The notes under the pieces were generated by a model. The model was given only the letters and a program-made list of their open reading frames with translations. It had not been told where the DNA came from and did not search any database. From Spirochaetales bacterium (GTDB taxonomy: Bacteria > Spirochaetota > Spirochaetia > DTKZ01): 21,035 nucleotides of DNA. Made by a program: the position numbers and the translations under genes. The DNA is taken from assembly GCA_031274005.1 (NCBI GenBank), contig JAISQU010000349.1, forward strand, positions 1 through 21,035. The letters run 5' to 3'. How positions within the stretch are numbered: the first letter of the stretch is position 1; each line of letters opens with the position of its first letter. Shown piece by piece: positions 1-6,850 of this stretch.

Positions 1-856
1 CCAGATGGAATCCGTCGTACAGACCGCCGATTCGGTAGAGGGCATCATCTCGCATATTCACTCTCTGGACAACGCGGTGGAAGTCCAGGCGGACACCATT
101 TCCAATTCATCAAAATCAATAGAACAGATGGTGGGAGACATTGACAGTGTGCGTTCCGTGGTGCATCAGGCCCGGCAGACTACAGAGAATCTGGGCGCGT
201 CCTCCGAAACAGGCCGGACGATGCTGCGCAATCTTACCGAGGAGCTTGGGCGGCTGGCCGATCAATCGGCGTTTTTGGAGAAGGCCAACGCCGCGCTGGT
301 GAACATAGCCTCCCAGACAAACATTCTTGCGATGAACGCGGCCATAGAAGCGGCTCACGCGGGGGACGCGGGGAGGGGGTTTGCGGTAGTCGCGGGGGAA
401 GTGAGGAGTCTTGCGGAGTTATCGAACAAGGAATCGGCGTCCATTTCCAGCGAAGTAAAAAACATGAGAAACGGGATAGAGAAGATGAGGAAGGTATCAA
501 CCGAGACGGTGAACACGCTGGGCAGTATGTTTACGGAGGTTAACGATATGCAGGTTTCGCTGAACTCTGTGAACACGGCGGTAGAGGCCCAGGCCTCGAA
601 CGGGGCGCGGGTTCTGCAGGCGTTGAGCAGCCTGAGGGAGACGACCGAACAGGTGAGAACCGGTTCCGACGAGATACAGAAGGAGAGCGATGCGATTCAC
701 AACGTGGTGGAAAACTTAAAGAATATATCACGGGAGGTGAACGACAGCATTCTTGACGTGCAAAAGGCGAGCAAGAGCATCGCCAGTTCTCTTGAGATTG
801 CGCAGAAAATTGCCGAAGGGCGTTATCTTATGCCCCCGGATTCTAAATCATCATAA
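1..856 (+). CDS. Methyl-accepting chemotaxis protein, C-terminal part (5' truncated by window edge)
   Basis: This is the cytoplasmic signalling part of a chemoreceptor, which relays ligand binding to the CheA/CheW kinase complex. The reading frame is open from the first complete codon (base 2) to TAA at 854-856, about 284 codons, so the sensor, membrane and HAMP parts lie outside the window. The conserved hairpin tip is clear around 310-430: NIASQTNILAMNAAIEAAHA followed by AGRGFAVVAGEVRSLAE, the segment that contacts CheA and CheW. The flanking residues form a long alpha-helical coiled coil rich in Ser, Glu and Asn, as expected for methylation helices. No CheR/CheB-tethering pentapeptide is visible at the C-terminus. 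The PilZ gene begins only 14 nt after the stop, so the two are probably co-transcribed. The family is certain; the ligand cannot be told. The first ATG in view (base 5) is internal, not the true start. Confidence 0.95.
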   Translation, partial: QMESVVQTADSVEGIISHIHSLDNAVEVQADTISNSSKSIEQMVGDIDSVRSVVHQARQTTENLGASSETGRTMLRNLTEELGRLADQSAFLEKANAALVNIASQTNILAMNAAIEAAHAGDAGRGFAVVAGEVRSLAELSNKESASISSEVKNMRNGIEKMRKVSTETVNTLGSMFTEVNDMQVSLNSVNTAVEAQASNGARVLQALSSLRETTEQVRTGSDEIQKESDAIHNVVENLKNISREVNDSILDVQKASKSIASSLEIAQKIAEGRYLMPPDSKSS

Positions 857-870
857 GCGAGGTAAACAGT

Positions 871-1239
871 ATGTTGTTTTTCAAAAGTGCAGAAAAACCA
901 GTCCAAACAGTAGCGCCCGCGCCTCCCCGTGCGCCCCGCTACACCAGCGTAGCCCGTGTCCGCATCAATGGATTTGAGGGTGAGGCTATCCTGAGAAATA
1001 TCAGCAGCAGCGGTTTTCGCATGGAGAGCAGAACCTACGCATCAATCACAGTGGGCGAGAAGTATTCCATGGAGATACAACCGGAAGCGAACGCCGGCGT
1101 GAAAGCCTTTGGGCTGGATGTTGAGGTCCGCTGGGTACAAAGTACCGAAACCAACTTTAGTTCCGGGTTCTTCATTATTAGGCCCCCTATAGACAAATCC
1201 CTGGAGAAGTACATCAACTATATAAAAACCCGCAATTGA
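871..1239 (+). CDS. Small PilZ-domain protein
   Basis: A 122-residue protein that is nearly all one PilZ domain, the beta-barrel fold that often binds cyclic di-GMP and couples it to motility or surface behaviour. Support comes from the region after residue 23 (RYTSVARVRI), then a strand and the NISSSGFRM stretch at residues 43-50. This matches the second PilZ signature (D/N)xSxxG as N43, S45, G48. The first signature, RxxxR, is not intact: R20, R23, R29 and R31 are present but with different spacing, so cyclic di-GMP binding is uncertain. There is no membrane segment. The N-terminal 20 residues are Pro/Ala-rich and look like a linker. A GAGG stretch lies about 10 nt before the ATG. Position directly behind a chemoreceptor gene suggests a role in chemotaxis or motility, by inference only. 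The stop codon lies inside the terminator-like hairpin. Confidence 0.8.
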   Translation: MLFFKSAEKPVQTVAPAPPRAPRYTSVARVRINGFEGEAILRNISSSGFRMESRTYASITVGEKYSMEIQPEANAGVKAFGLDVEVRWVQSTETNFSSGFFIIRPPIDKSLEKYINYIKTRN

Positions 1240-1268
1240 AAGCGAGTTCTTGCGGGGTTTGCGTTTTT
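1224..1268 (+). terminator. Probable intrinsic terminator after the PilZ gene
   Basis: The arms CCCGCAA (1229-1235) and TTGCGGG (1250-1256) are perfectly complementary. Flanking A and T runs can extend the stem past one extra G. A run of five T follows at 1264-1268. The left arm overlaps the last codons of the PilZ gene. This separates the chemoreceptor/PilZ pair from nudC. Confidence 0.6.
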
Positions 1269-1284
1269 GGAGTAGTCTCTGGTC

Positions 1285-2127
1285 ATGAGTTTTCTCCCCC
1301 GGCACGATGTGTCAAAAAACAGCCTTGGCGAGGGGTACTGGTTTTTGTTCTATAAAGACAAACTTGTAACTACCGCGGCGGACTGCGGGCCGGAGGTTCC
1401 CCGGCAGGACGGACAAAAACCAAACCCCGCGCAGGAGGCCCTGAAAGCCCTGACAAACAGAATCCTCTACATTGGTACGCTAAACGGAACCGGATGCTAC
1501 GCCGGCAGTCTTTGCGCGGAAACAGGCCTGCCGGACGGATATACGCTTGCAGCCCTGCGGCCCCTGTACGGCAGTCTCTCCGGGGAGCTTATGCAGACGG
1601 CCCGTTTTGCCGTACACCTTCTGCACTGGGACCGGAATACCCGTTTCTGCGGGGTTTGCGGAAAGCCGACGGAAGACAAAAAGGATGAACGGGCAAAAAT
1701 CTGTCCCTCCTGCAAAACCCTCTTTTTTCCGCGCATTGCCCCGGCGGTGATTGTCGCCATTCTTGACGGAAAAAAAATCCTCCTCGCGCACAACCGCAAA
1801 TTCATAAACTCCGTCTACAGCCTTATCGCGGGTTTTATTGAAATTGGCGAAACAGCGGAACAGTGCATAGAGCGGGAAATCATGGAAGAAGTGGGGATCG
1901 CGGTAAAAAACATCCGGTATTTCGGCAGCCAGCCCTGGCCCTTTCCCGACTCGCTGATGCTGGGTTTTACAGCCGAATACGCGGGCGGGGAAGTCCGGGC
2001 CGACGGAGAGGAGCTTCTGGACGCCGGATGGTTTTGCCCGCCCAACATGCCGGAACTGCCTTCCGGCGACAGCATCGCGCGCAGGATAATCACCTGGTAT
2101 GAGAATGAGTACGTGAAAGCGCCTTGA
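1285..2127 (+). CDS. nudC: NAD+ diphosphatase (NADH pyrophosphatase / deNADding Nudix hydrolase)
   Basis: NudC-type enzymes split NAD(H) into AMP and NMN(H) and can remove NAD caps from RNA 5' ends. The 280-residue product has the expected architecture: a poorly conserved N-terminal domain, a four-cysteine zinc ribbon (C122, C125, C140, C143), then a Nudix domain. The Nudix box at residues 183-205 fits Gx5Ex7REUxEExGU exactly, with catalytic REIMEEVGI. It is followed by SQPWPFP at residues 215-221, the signature that separates NudC from other Nudix enzymes. The length is close to the E. coli enzyme (about 257), with a somewhat longer N-terminus. The ATG at 1285 has a GGAG about 12 nt upstream, which is weak spacing. 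It lies downstream of a terminator-like hairpin, so it probably has its own promoter, which I could not identify. There are no signs of damage. Confidence 0.93.
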   Translation: MSFLPRHDVSKNSLGEGYWFLFYKDKLVTTAADCGPEVPRQDGQKPNPAQEALKALTNRILYIGTLNGTGCYAGSLCAETGLPDGYTLAALRPLYGSLSGELMQTARFAVHLLHWDRNTRFCGVCGKPTEDKKDERAKICPSCKTLFFPRIAPAVIVAILDGKKILLAHNRKFINSVYSLIAGFIEIGETAEQCIEREIMEEVGIAVKNIRYFGSQPWPFPDSLMLGFTAEYAGGEVRADGEELLDAGWFCPPNMPELPSGDSIARRIITWYENEYVKAP

Positions 2128-2152
2128 CATAAAAGCTCTACTGATGTTTGAT
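2124..2152 (+). promoter_or_regulatory. Candidate sigma70-type promoter upstream of potA
   Basis: A perfect -35 box TTGACA (2124-2129) overlaps the nudC stop codon. With 17-bp spacing it is followed by TTTGAT (2147-2152), which matches four of six positions of TATAAT. If used, the potABCD transcript would carry a leader of roughly 190 nt that includes both inverted repeats. A weaker alternative is TACAAT at 2256-2261 with a poor -35. Confidence 0.4.
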
Positions 2153-2158
2153 TGGAAA

Positions 2159-2254
2159 AGGCATGGTTTATACCCCGGAGCTCTGCTTCCGGAAAGGGAG
2201 TTGGCCTGTACAAAATGGAACGGGTCTTAAATTTATGGGGTATGAACCATGCCT
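2159..2254. repeat. Long inverted repeat (first structured element before potA)
   Basis: GGCATGGTTTATACCCC at 2160-2176 is complementary to 2237-2253. One position differs and would be a G-U pair in RNA, and one more A-T pair extends the stem. The interior holds a smaller hairpin, CCGGAGCTCTGCTTCCGG at 2175-2192, whose 16-nt core recurs exactly in the second element. No U-run follows, so this is not a plain terminator. It lies between nudC and potA. Confidence 0.75.
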
Positions 2255-2271
2255 ATACAATAAATTTTCTT

Positions 2272-2320
2272 AACCAACGAAGATACCGCGGAGCTCTGCT
2301 TCCGCGGTTCTTCATTGGTT
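2272..2320. repeat. Long hairpin (second structured element before potA)
   Basis: The arms 2272-2292 and 2301-2320 pair over about 20 bp with one C-A mismatch and one bulged base. The apex includes CCGCGGA and TCCGCGG around a GC-TCT-GC loop. The 16-nt core at 2289-2304 is identical to 2176-2191 in the first element. The hairpin ends 15 nt before the AGGAG that serves potA, so it could affect transcription into, or translation of, the polyamine operon. Confidence 0.75.
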
Positions 2321-2350
2321 TGGAATAAATCTTGCAGGAGTTACGGTGAG

Positions 2351-3490
2351 GTGAAAGGGAGCGAAGTCAGGATAGAGGGTATAGACAAACACTTCGGTGA
2401 TTTTCATGCCCTGAAGAATGTGGGCGTCGACATACAGAAAGGGGAGTTTTTCTCCCTTTTGGGGCCTTCCGGCTGCGGAAAGACGACGCTCCTGCGTATT
2501 ATCGCGGGTTTTGAAACGCCCTCGGCGGGGATTGTTTATGTCGACGGCAGGAACATCCTGCCCCTGCCCCCCAACAGGCGTCAGGTCAACACGATTTTTC
2601 AGAATTACGCCCTCTTTCCGCATTTAACGGTTTTCGAGAACGTCGCCTTTGCCCTGCGGCTCAAGAAATACGGCAAACAGGAAATTAACAGCAAGGTTGA
2701 GGAATACCTCAACCTGACCAAACTTACCGGGCAGGAATACAAAAAACCGGCCCAGCTTTCCGGCGGGCAGAAGCAGCGGGTAGCCATCGCGCGGGCCCTG
2801 GTCAACGAACCGGACGTGCTTCTTCTGGATGAGCCTCTCTCGGCGCTGGACGCGAAACTGCGCCAGCACATGCTCATCGAACTGGACATGATTCATGATA
2901 AAATCGGCATTACATTTATCTATGTGACCCACGACCAGCAGGAGGCTTTGAGCGTTTCCGACCACATAGCGGTCATGAACGAAGGCCGCATTGTCCAGGT
3001 GGGAAACCCCACGGAGATTTACGAAAGCCCCGCGGATATTTTTGTCGCCAATTTTATAGGCGAAGCCAATCTGTTTAACGGAACAGTTACCGCGGTGGAA
3101 GGCGAGATGGTTTGGGTTGCCGTGGAGCCGCTGGGTATTCTGAAAGTCACGATGGAACCCGGCGACCTTGAGGGGACGCGGGACTTCAAACCCGGTCGGC
3201 GCGTGAGCATTACGGTGCGGCCCGAAAAGATCAATATTTCGCTGGAAAAACCGGCCGATCTTCCGGCCGACGCTTTTAATTTTTTTCCCTGCGCGGTTGA
3301 CGAGGTTATTTACAACGGCTTTCAAAGCAAATTCTTTGTCACGATTCCCGATTTTGCGCGCTTTACCCTGAAAGTATTCAAACAGCACATGAGTTATTAC
3401 AGCACGGGTTCAGAGATTAACTGGAAGGATAAAGCCTGGATCTGGTGGAAGGCCGACGACGCCTACCTCGTTGAGGTACACGACGCGTGA
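2351..3490 (+). CDS. potA: Spermidine/putrescine ABC transporter ATP-binding protein
   Basis: This is the ATPase that energises polyamine uptake through PotB and PotC at the inner membrane. Counting from GTG 2351, the nucleotide-binding domain shows Walker A GPSGCGKTT (residues 38-46), the ABC signature LSGGQ (136-140), Walker B LLLDEP with D160 and catalytic E161, the D-loop SALD, and the switch histidine H194 in VTHDQ. The C-terminal third is a TOBE-type regulatory domain, as in PotA/MalK-type ATPases. The 379-residue length fits PotA. I chose GTG 2351 because AGGAG (2336-2340) sits 10 nt upstream and the protein then begins at the usual place. The frame is open further upstream to a TTG at 2315, but that codon lies in the hairpin arm. 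Its stop overlaps the potB start by 4 nt, which indicates translational coupling. Confidence 0.93.
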   Translation: MKGSEVRIEGIDKHFGDFHALKNVGVDIQKGEFFSLLGPSGCGKTTLLRIIAGFETPSAGIVYVDGRNILPLPPNRRQVNTIFQNYALFPHLTVFENVAFALRLKKYGKQEINSKVEEYLNLTKLTGQEYKKPAQLSGGQKQRVAIARALVNEPDVLLLDEPLSALDAKLRQHMLIELDMIHDKIGITFIYVTHDQQEALSVSDHIAVMNEGRIVQVGNPTEIYESPADIFVANFIGEANLFNGTVTAVEGEMVWVAVEPLGILKVTMEPGDLEGTRDFKPGRRVSITVRPEKINISLEKPADLPADAFNFFPCAVDEVIYNGFQSKFFVTIPDFARFTLKVFKQHMSYYSTGSEINWKDKAWIWWKADDAYLVEVHDA

Positions 3491-4341
3491 AAAAAAATTA
3501 CGGCAGCATTTATACCCTCCCCATGGCCTTCTGGGTAACGCTTTTTTTTCTGGTTCCGGTGCTTATCGTTTTTCTCTACAGCTTTCTTGAAAGAGGCGAG
3601 CACGGCGGAGTGGTTTGGATTTTCAGCCTGAACGCCTACAGGGATATGCTCAGCCCCACCTTTATTCATATTCTTGGTATTACGCTCTTTATTTCCCTTC
3701 TCTCCACGGCTCTGACCCTGCTCATTGCCCTTCCCTGCGGCTATTACATGGCGCGCAGCCGCCGCAAGAGCCTGTATTTGTTCCTGATTATCATTCCTTT
3801 TTTAACGAACTTCCTTATTCGTATTTATGCCTGGCAGGCGATTCTGGGTAATTCCGGCTTTTTGAATAACCTTCTTATGAGGCTGGGCCTTATCGATAAT
3901 TACATACAGTTTCTGTACAATGAGTGGGCCGTCATTATCGTTCTGGTGTATTCGTATCTGCCCTACGCGATTCTTCCGCTGTACTCGACAATCGAGAAAT
4001 TTGATTTCTCTCTTCTGGAGGCGGCCCGCGACCTGGGGGCAAGCCATCCGGCTTCCATTCTGCGCGTCATGATTCCCAATATACGGTCGGGCATAATATC
4101 GGCGGTGCTTTTTACGTTTATTCCCACCTTTGGCGCGTACGCGGTTCCCAAGCTTGTGGGCGGCGGCAGAAACTCTTTCATGTTGGGCAACCTCATCGCC
4201 GACGAGATTCTTGTCAACAGGAACTGGCCCTTCGCCTCGGCCACCTCAATACTCATTACCCTGGTAACCACCGCGGCCATGGGTCTGTATGTTTTTGCCA
4301 ACAAAAGCGCGGCGCGGGCAGCGCAGAGGAAGCGGATATGA
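3487..4341 (+). CDS. potB: Spermidine/putrescine ABC transporter permease PotB
   Basis: This is one of two membrane subunits that form the polyamine channel. The 284-residue product has about six hydrophobic segments, beginning with FWVTLFFLVPVLIVFLYSF near the N-terminus. It carries the binding-protein-dependent permease EAA loop, EAARDLGASHPASILRVMIP, which docks on the PotA ATPase. The start is GTG at 3487 inside GTGA, overlapping the potA stop. The product ends in a basic tail. The 3' end overlaps potC in an ATGA junction. Assignment to PotB rather than PotC rests on gene order and on the longer N-terminal part. The type I permease family is certain; the substrate is inferred from the whole operon, including PotD. 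Confidence 0.92.
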   Translation: MKKNYGSIYTLPMAFWVTLFFLVPVLIVFLYSFLERGEHGGVVWIFSLNAYRDMLSPTFIHILGITLFISLLSTALTLLIALPCGYYMARSRRKSLYLFLIIIPFLTNFLIRIYAWQAILGNSGFLNNLLMRLGLIDNYIQFLYNEWAVIIVLVYSYLPYAILPLYSTIEKFDFSLLEAARDLGASHPASILRVMIPNIRSGIISAVLFTFIPTFGAYAVPKLVGGGRNSFMLGNLIADEILVNRNWPFASATSILITLVTTAAMGLYVFANKSAARAAQRKRI

Positions 4342-5114
4342 AAAAGAGCCGCTTTTCCCGGATTGTGTTTTTTCTTACCCTGATTTTTCTTTTTATGCCC
4401 CTCATCGTTCTTGTTGTCTACGCGTTCAACGAATCAAAAAACATGAGTTGGACGGGTTTTTCCCTTGTGTGGTTTCAGCGGCTTTTTACAGCCTCGCGCA
4501 GCATTTGGCGGGCCTTCTGGAACAGTATTCTTATAGCCCTGTCGTCCGCGGCGACGGCGACGGCCATAGGCACTCTGGGCGCCATAGGCATTAACTGGTA
4601 CAGCTTCAAACTCAAAAAGTATGTGCAGACCATATCGCTTCTGCCCCTCATTCTGCCGGAAATCATAATAGGCGTGTCGATGCTCATTTTTTTTGTGGGA
4701 GCGGGCCTGCATCTGGGACTTCTGCGCATTTACATTGCCCACACCACTTTTAACCTGCCCTTTGTTCTTCTTGTTCTCATGTCGCGGCTTGACGAGTTTG
4801 ATTTCTCCATTATCGAGGCGGCCCGCGACCTTGGCGCGCGGGAACATCAGACGCTTTTGAAGGTGATTATTCCCATGGCCATGCCGGGAATAATCTCGGC
4901 CTTTCTTATCGCGGTAACCATGTCGCTTGAAGATTTTGTTATTACCTCCTTTGTGTCGGGGCCGGGTTCCTCAACCCTGCCTGTTCATATTTATTCGATG
5001 ATCCGCACGGGGGTTTCGCCTGTTGTCAACGCCCTGTCGGTGGTTCTCCTGGGCGGCACAGCGGGTCTGGTCTTTTTAATGCGGCCCTTCTTTAAATACA
5101 TTACCCATGAATAA
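4338..5114 (+). CDS. potC: Spermidine/putrescine ABC transporter permease PotC
   Basis: This is the second membrane subunit of the polyamine importer. The 258-residue protein starts with a short basic stretch and a hydrophobic segment (IVFFLTLIFLFMPLIVLVVY), which matches the usual PotC beginning. It has about six membrane segments and the EAA loop EAARDLGAREHQTLLKVIIP near residues 160-180, followed by the PotC-like stretch SLEDFVITSFVSGPGSSTLP. The ATG overlaps the potB stop (ATGA). The stop is followed by a 37-nt gap to potD that holds a strong ribosome binding site. The length is normal for the family and there is no damage. Confidence 0.92.
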   Translation: MKKSRFSRIVFFLTLIFLFMPLIVLVVYAFNESKNMSWTGFSLVWFQRLFTASRSIWRAFWNSILIALSSAATATAIGTLGAIGINWYSFKLKKYVQTISLLPLILPEIIIGVSMLIFFVGAGLHLGLLRIYIAHTTFNLPFVLLVLMSRLDEFDFSIIEAARDLGAREHQTLLKVIIPMAMPGIISAFLIAVTMSLEDFVITSFVSGPGSSTLPVHIYSMIRTGVSPVVNALSVVLLGGTAGLVFLMRPFFKYITHE

Positions 5115-5151
5115 ATTAAAGTAAAACCATATTTTGAGTAAGGAGAGAAAA

Positions 5152-6177
5152 ATGAAAAAAATCCCTGTGTGGGGTCTTCTCCTGGCCGTGGTTATTGTGG
5201 CCGGGGGATGCAGCAAGGAGTCCGAAAAGCTCAATTTCTACAACTGGGTTACTTACATCCCCGACGATGTGCGTCAGGATTTTGAAACGGAAACCGGCAT
5301 AGAAATTGTGCTTGAGGAGTTCGCGTCCAACGAGGAAATGTACGCAAAACTGAAAGCCGGCGGCGCGGGCTACGATGTAACAATTCCTTCCGGGGACTTC
5401 GTATCCATCATGATACGCGAGGGAATGCTGGAGAAAATCGACATGTCCCGTGTTCCGAACTTCAAGCATCTTGATCCTGAGTTTCTCGCGAAAATCGAAT
5501 TCGACCCGGGCAACCAGTATTCGGTTCCTTTTTTCGCCGGCGCCGCGGGGATTACGGTTAATACGCGGCAGGTGCCCGACTTTGAAAAAAGCTGGAAGAT
5601 TTTCTATCGTGAGGATCTGCGGGGCCGCATGACCATGCTTGACGATATGCGGGAAGTCATGGGCGACGCACTGAAGTTTCTGGGCTATTCGGTGAATACC
5701 CGCAATCCTGAAGAGCTGGAGCAGGCGAAGAAAGTCGTCGGCGACTGGCGGGACAGGATTGTCAAGTTTGACGCCGAAACCTTTGGTCCCGCCTTTGCCC
5801 GCGGGGAGTTCTGGGTTGTTCAGGGTTACGTTGAAAACGTGTTTACCGAACTGGAGGAGTCTATGGCGGAAAACGCCGAGTTCTTTATTCCCGAAGAAGG
5901 CGGCCCCATGTATCTGGACAGTATGGTCATACTGAAAGGCGCGAAGAATATCGACGCCGCCTACAGGTTTATCAATTTTATTCAGAGGCCCGACATCAAC
6001 GCGCGCATTGCCGATTTTTTGACGATTCCTTCCCTGAACCTGGAAGCCCGCAAACTGATGAAGGAACAGACCGCCTATTCCTACGAAGACCTGAAAAGAT
6101 GCGAGTTCAAGGAAGACCTTGGCAAAGATGTAGAGCTGTATGATGAGATTTGGCACGAGATAAGGATAGGTATGTAA
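5152..6177 (+). CDS. potD: Spermidine/putrescine-binding lipoprotein PotD
   Basis: This is the periplasmic receptor that captures polyamine and delivers it to PotBC. The 341-residue precursor begins with a lipoprotein signal: MKK, a hydrophobic core, and AGGC with the lipidated cysteine at residue 20. In spirochaetes this would anchor it in the inner membrane. The mature part starts with LNFYNWVTYIPDDV, and the FYNW..YIP pattern is typical of PotD/PotF proteins. Next come ETGIEIVLEEFASNEEMYAK and GYDVTIPSGDF, which frame the polyamine-binding cleft. I chose ATG 5152 because AAGGAG (5140-5145) lies just upstream and the signal peptide begins correctly. An in-frame TTG at 5134 precedes this site. 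It is the last gene of potABCD. Whether it prefers spermidine or putrescine cannot be read from sequence. Confidence 0.93.
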   Translation: MKKIPVWGLLLAVVIVAGGCSKESEKLNFYNWVTYIPDDVRQDFETETGIEIVLEEFASNEEMYAKLKAGGAGYDVTIPSGDFVSIMIREGMLEKIDMSRVPNFKHLDPEFLAKIEFDPGNQYSVPFFAGAAGITVNTRQVPDFEKSWKIFYREDLRGRMTMLDDMREVMGDALKFLGYSVNTRNPEELEQAKKVVGDWRDRIVKFDAETFGPAFARGEFWVVQGYVENVFTELEESMAENAEFFIPEEGGPMYLDSMVILKGAKNIDAAYRFINFIQRPDINARIADFLTIPSLNLEARKLMKEQTAYSYEDLKRCEFKEDLGKDVELYDEIWHEIRIGM

Positions 6178-6201
6178 CGAAGGCAGGAACAACCGGCGGG
6201 G

Positions 6202-6217
6202 CCGCCGCTTGCGGCGG
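6202..6217 (+). other. GC-rich hairpin downstream of potD
   Basis: CCGCCG (6202-6207), loop CTTG, CGGCGG (6212-6217) forms a perfect 6-bp stem 25 nt after the potD stop. No T-run follows, so it is not a classical intrinsic terminator. It may protect the 3' end of the potABCD transcript or act in factor-dependent termination. Confidence 0.4.
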
Positions 6218-6285
6218 AGCTCGCGGAAGAAAAGGCGCCATCTTCTATTTGTCATACGGCTGCCCTGCAAATTGTTCCGGACCGC

Positions 6286-6315
6286 TTGACACGACGGCGT
6301 CTTTTTTTGTAGAAT
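6286..6315 (+). promoter_or_regulatory. Sigma70-type promoter for tRNA-Thr
   Basis: TTGACA (6286-6291) is a perfect -35 box. After 18 bp it is followed by TAGAAT (6310-6315), five of six matches to the -10 consensus. The tRNA begins 18 nt downstream, which fits a short 5' leader. Confidence 0.75.
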
Positions 6316-6332
6316 ATCATGGTTTTTTGTCT

Positions 6333-6405
6333 GCCTCTGTAGCTCAGTCGGTAGAGCACCACCATGGTAAGGTGGGGGTCATCGGTTCAAATCCGATCGG
6401 AGGCT
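6333..6405 (+). tRNA. tRNA-Thr (anticodon GGT)
   Basis: A complete 73-nt cloverleaf can be drawn. The acceptor stem GCCTCTG pairs with CGGAGGC (one G-U), and the D stem is GCTC/GAGC. The anticodon stem CCACC/GGTGG has loop ATGGTAA, giving anticodon GGT. The T stem is ATCGG/CCGAT around TTCAAAT. The discriminator is T. The CCA end is not encoded. It decodes ACC and, by wobble, ACU. It has its own promoter and lies upstream of the rpmG promoter. Confidence 0.96.
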
Positions 6406-6446
6406 TGACGGCCGGAATGCAAGGCGAAGAGGCGGCCGGGCAGCCA

Positions 6447-6475
6447 TTGACCCTTATGAAGAAAAATTTTATACT
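6447..6475 (+). promoter_or_regulatory. Sigma70-type promoter driving rpmG and the downstream cluster
   Basis: TTGACC (6447-6452), a 17-bp spacer and TATACT (6470-6475) make five-of-six matches in both boxes with ideal spacing. The rpmG ATG is 39 nt downstream of the -10 box. It could serve rpmG, tRNA-Trp, secE and nusG, and perhaps genes further on, as no obvious terminator follows before rplK. Confidence 0.75.
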
Positions 6476-6514
6476 TTATTTCTTTGATAGTCATAAAAGG
6501 AAGGAGTTTGTGCC

Positions 6515-6688
6515 ATGGCGGGAAAAAATAAAAGCGTTGAACTTATAGCGTTGCAGTGTTCGGAGTGTAAACGCAAGAATTATACAACCAAAAAAAACCG
6601 GAAAAATACTCAGGGAAAGCTGGAACTAAAAAAGTATTGCAAATTTGACAGGAAGCATACCCTTCACAAAGAAGCGAAAGTCAAATAG
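6515..6688 (+). CDS. rpmG: 50S ribosomal protein L33
   Basis: A 57-residue basic protein, MAGKNKSVELIALQCSECKR and on to KEAKVK, found by direct translation. L33 sits near the E-site of the large subunit. Family marks are the ALQCSEC start, the NYTTKKN stretch, LELKKYC and HTLHKEAK near the end. The zinc-type L33 has two CxxC pairs. Here the first is intact (CSEC) but the second reads CKFD, so one ligand is replaced by aspartate. GGAAGGAG lies just upstream of ATG 6515. tRNA-Trp follows 14 nt after the stop. This is the first gene of the conserved rpmG-trnW-secE-nusG block. Confidence 0.93.
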   Translation: MAGKNKSVELIALQCSECKRKNYTTKKNRKNTQGKLELKKYCKFDRKHTLHKEAKVK

Positions 6689-6702
6689 CGGATAGTCGTT
6701 AT

Positions 6703-6776
6703 AGGCCAGTGGCTCCAATTGGCAGAGCGGCGGTCTCCAAAACCGCATGTTGGGGGTTCGAATCCCTCCTGGCCTG
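6703..6776 (+). tRNA. tRNA-Trp (anticodon CCA)
   Basis: A complete 74-nt cloverleaf. The acceptor stem AGGCCAG pairs with CTGGCCT, and the D stem is GCTC/GAGC. The anticodon stem GCGGT/ACCGC has loop CTCCAAA (anticodon CCA). The T stem GGGGG/CCCTC surrounds TTCGAAT. The discriminator is G, as expected for bacterial tRNA-Trp. The CCA end is not encoded. It is embedded between rpmG and secE without its own clear promoter, so it is probably released from the rpmG-secE-nusG transcript by RNase processing. Confidence 0.96.
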
Positions 6777-6850
6777 TATTTTATGGACCTGCTGTGGAGC
6801 GGGCCGCCGGACATTTATGCGCCGGTGAGAAAGGAGCGGAAGGAGCAATC

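Noticed and set aside
2315..2350. TTG start for potA at 2315, adding 12 residues
   Set aside because: The TTG lies inside the right arm of the hairpin and has no ribosome binding site; GTG 2351 has AGGAG at good distance.
6178..6235. Third copy of the GGAGCTC hairpin element after potD
   Set aside because: Only the palindromic GGAGCTC and neighbouring GC bases match the elements before potA; too short to claim homology.
5116..6270. 384-codon minus-strand frame opposite potD
   Set aside because: PotD is clear on the plus strand with signal peptide and family motifs; the antisense frame is a by-product of GC-rich third positions.
6150..6548. 132-codon open frame spanning the end of potD, tRNA-Thr and the rpmG start
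   Set aside because: It runs through a complete tRNA gene and its promoter; the frame has no family resemblance.
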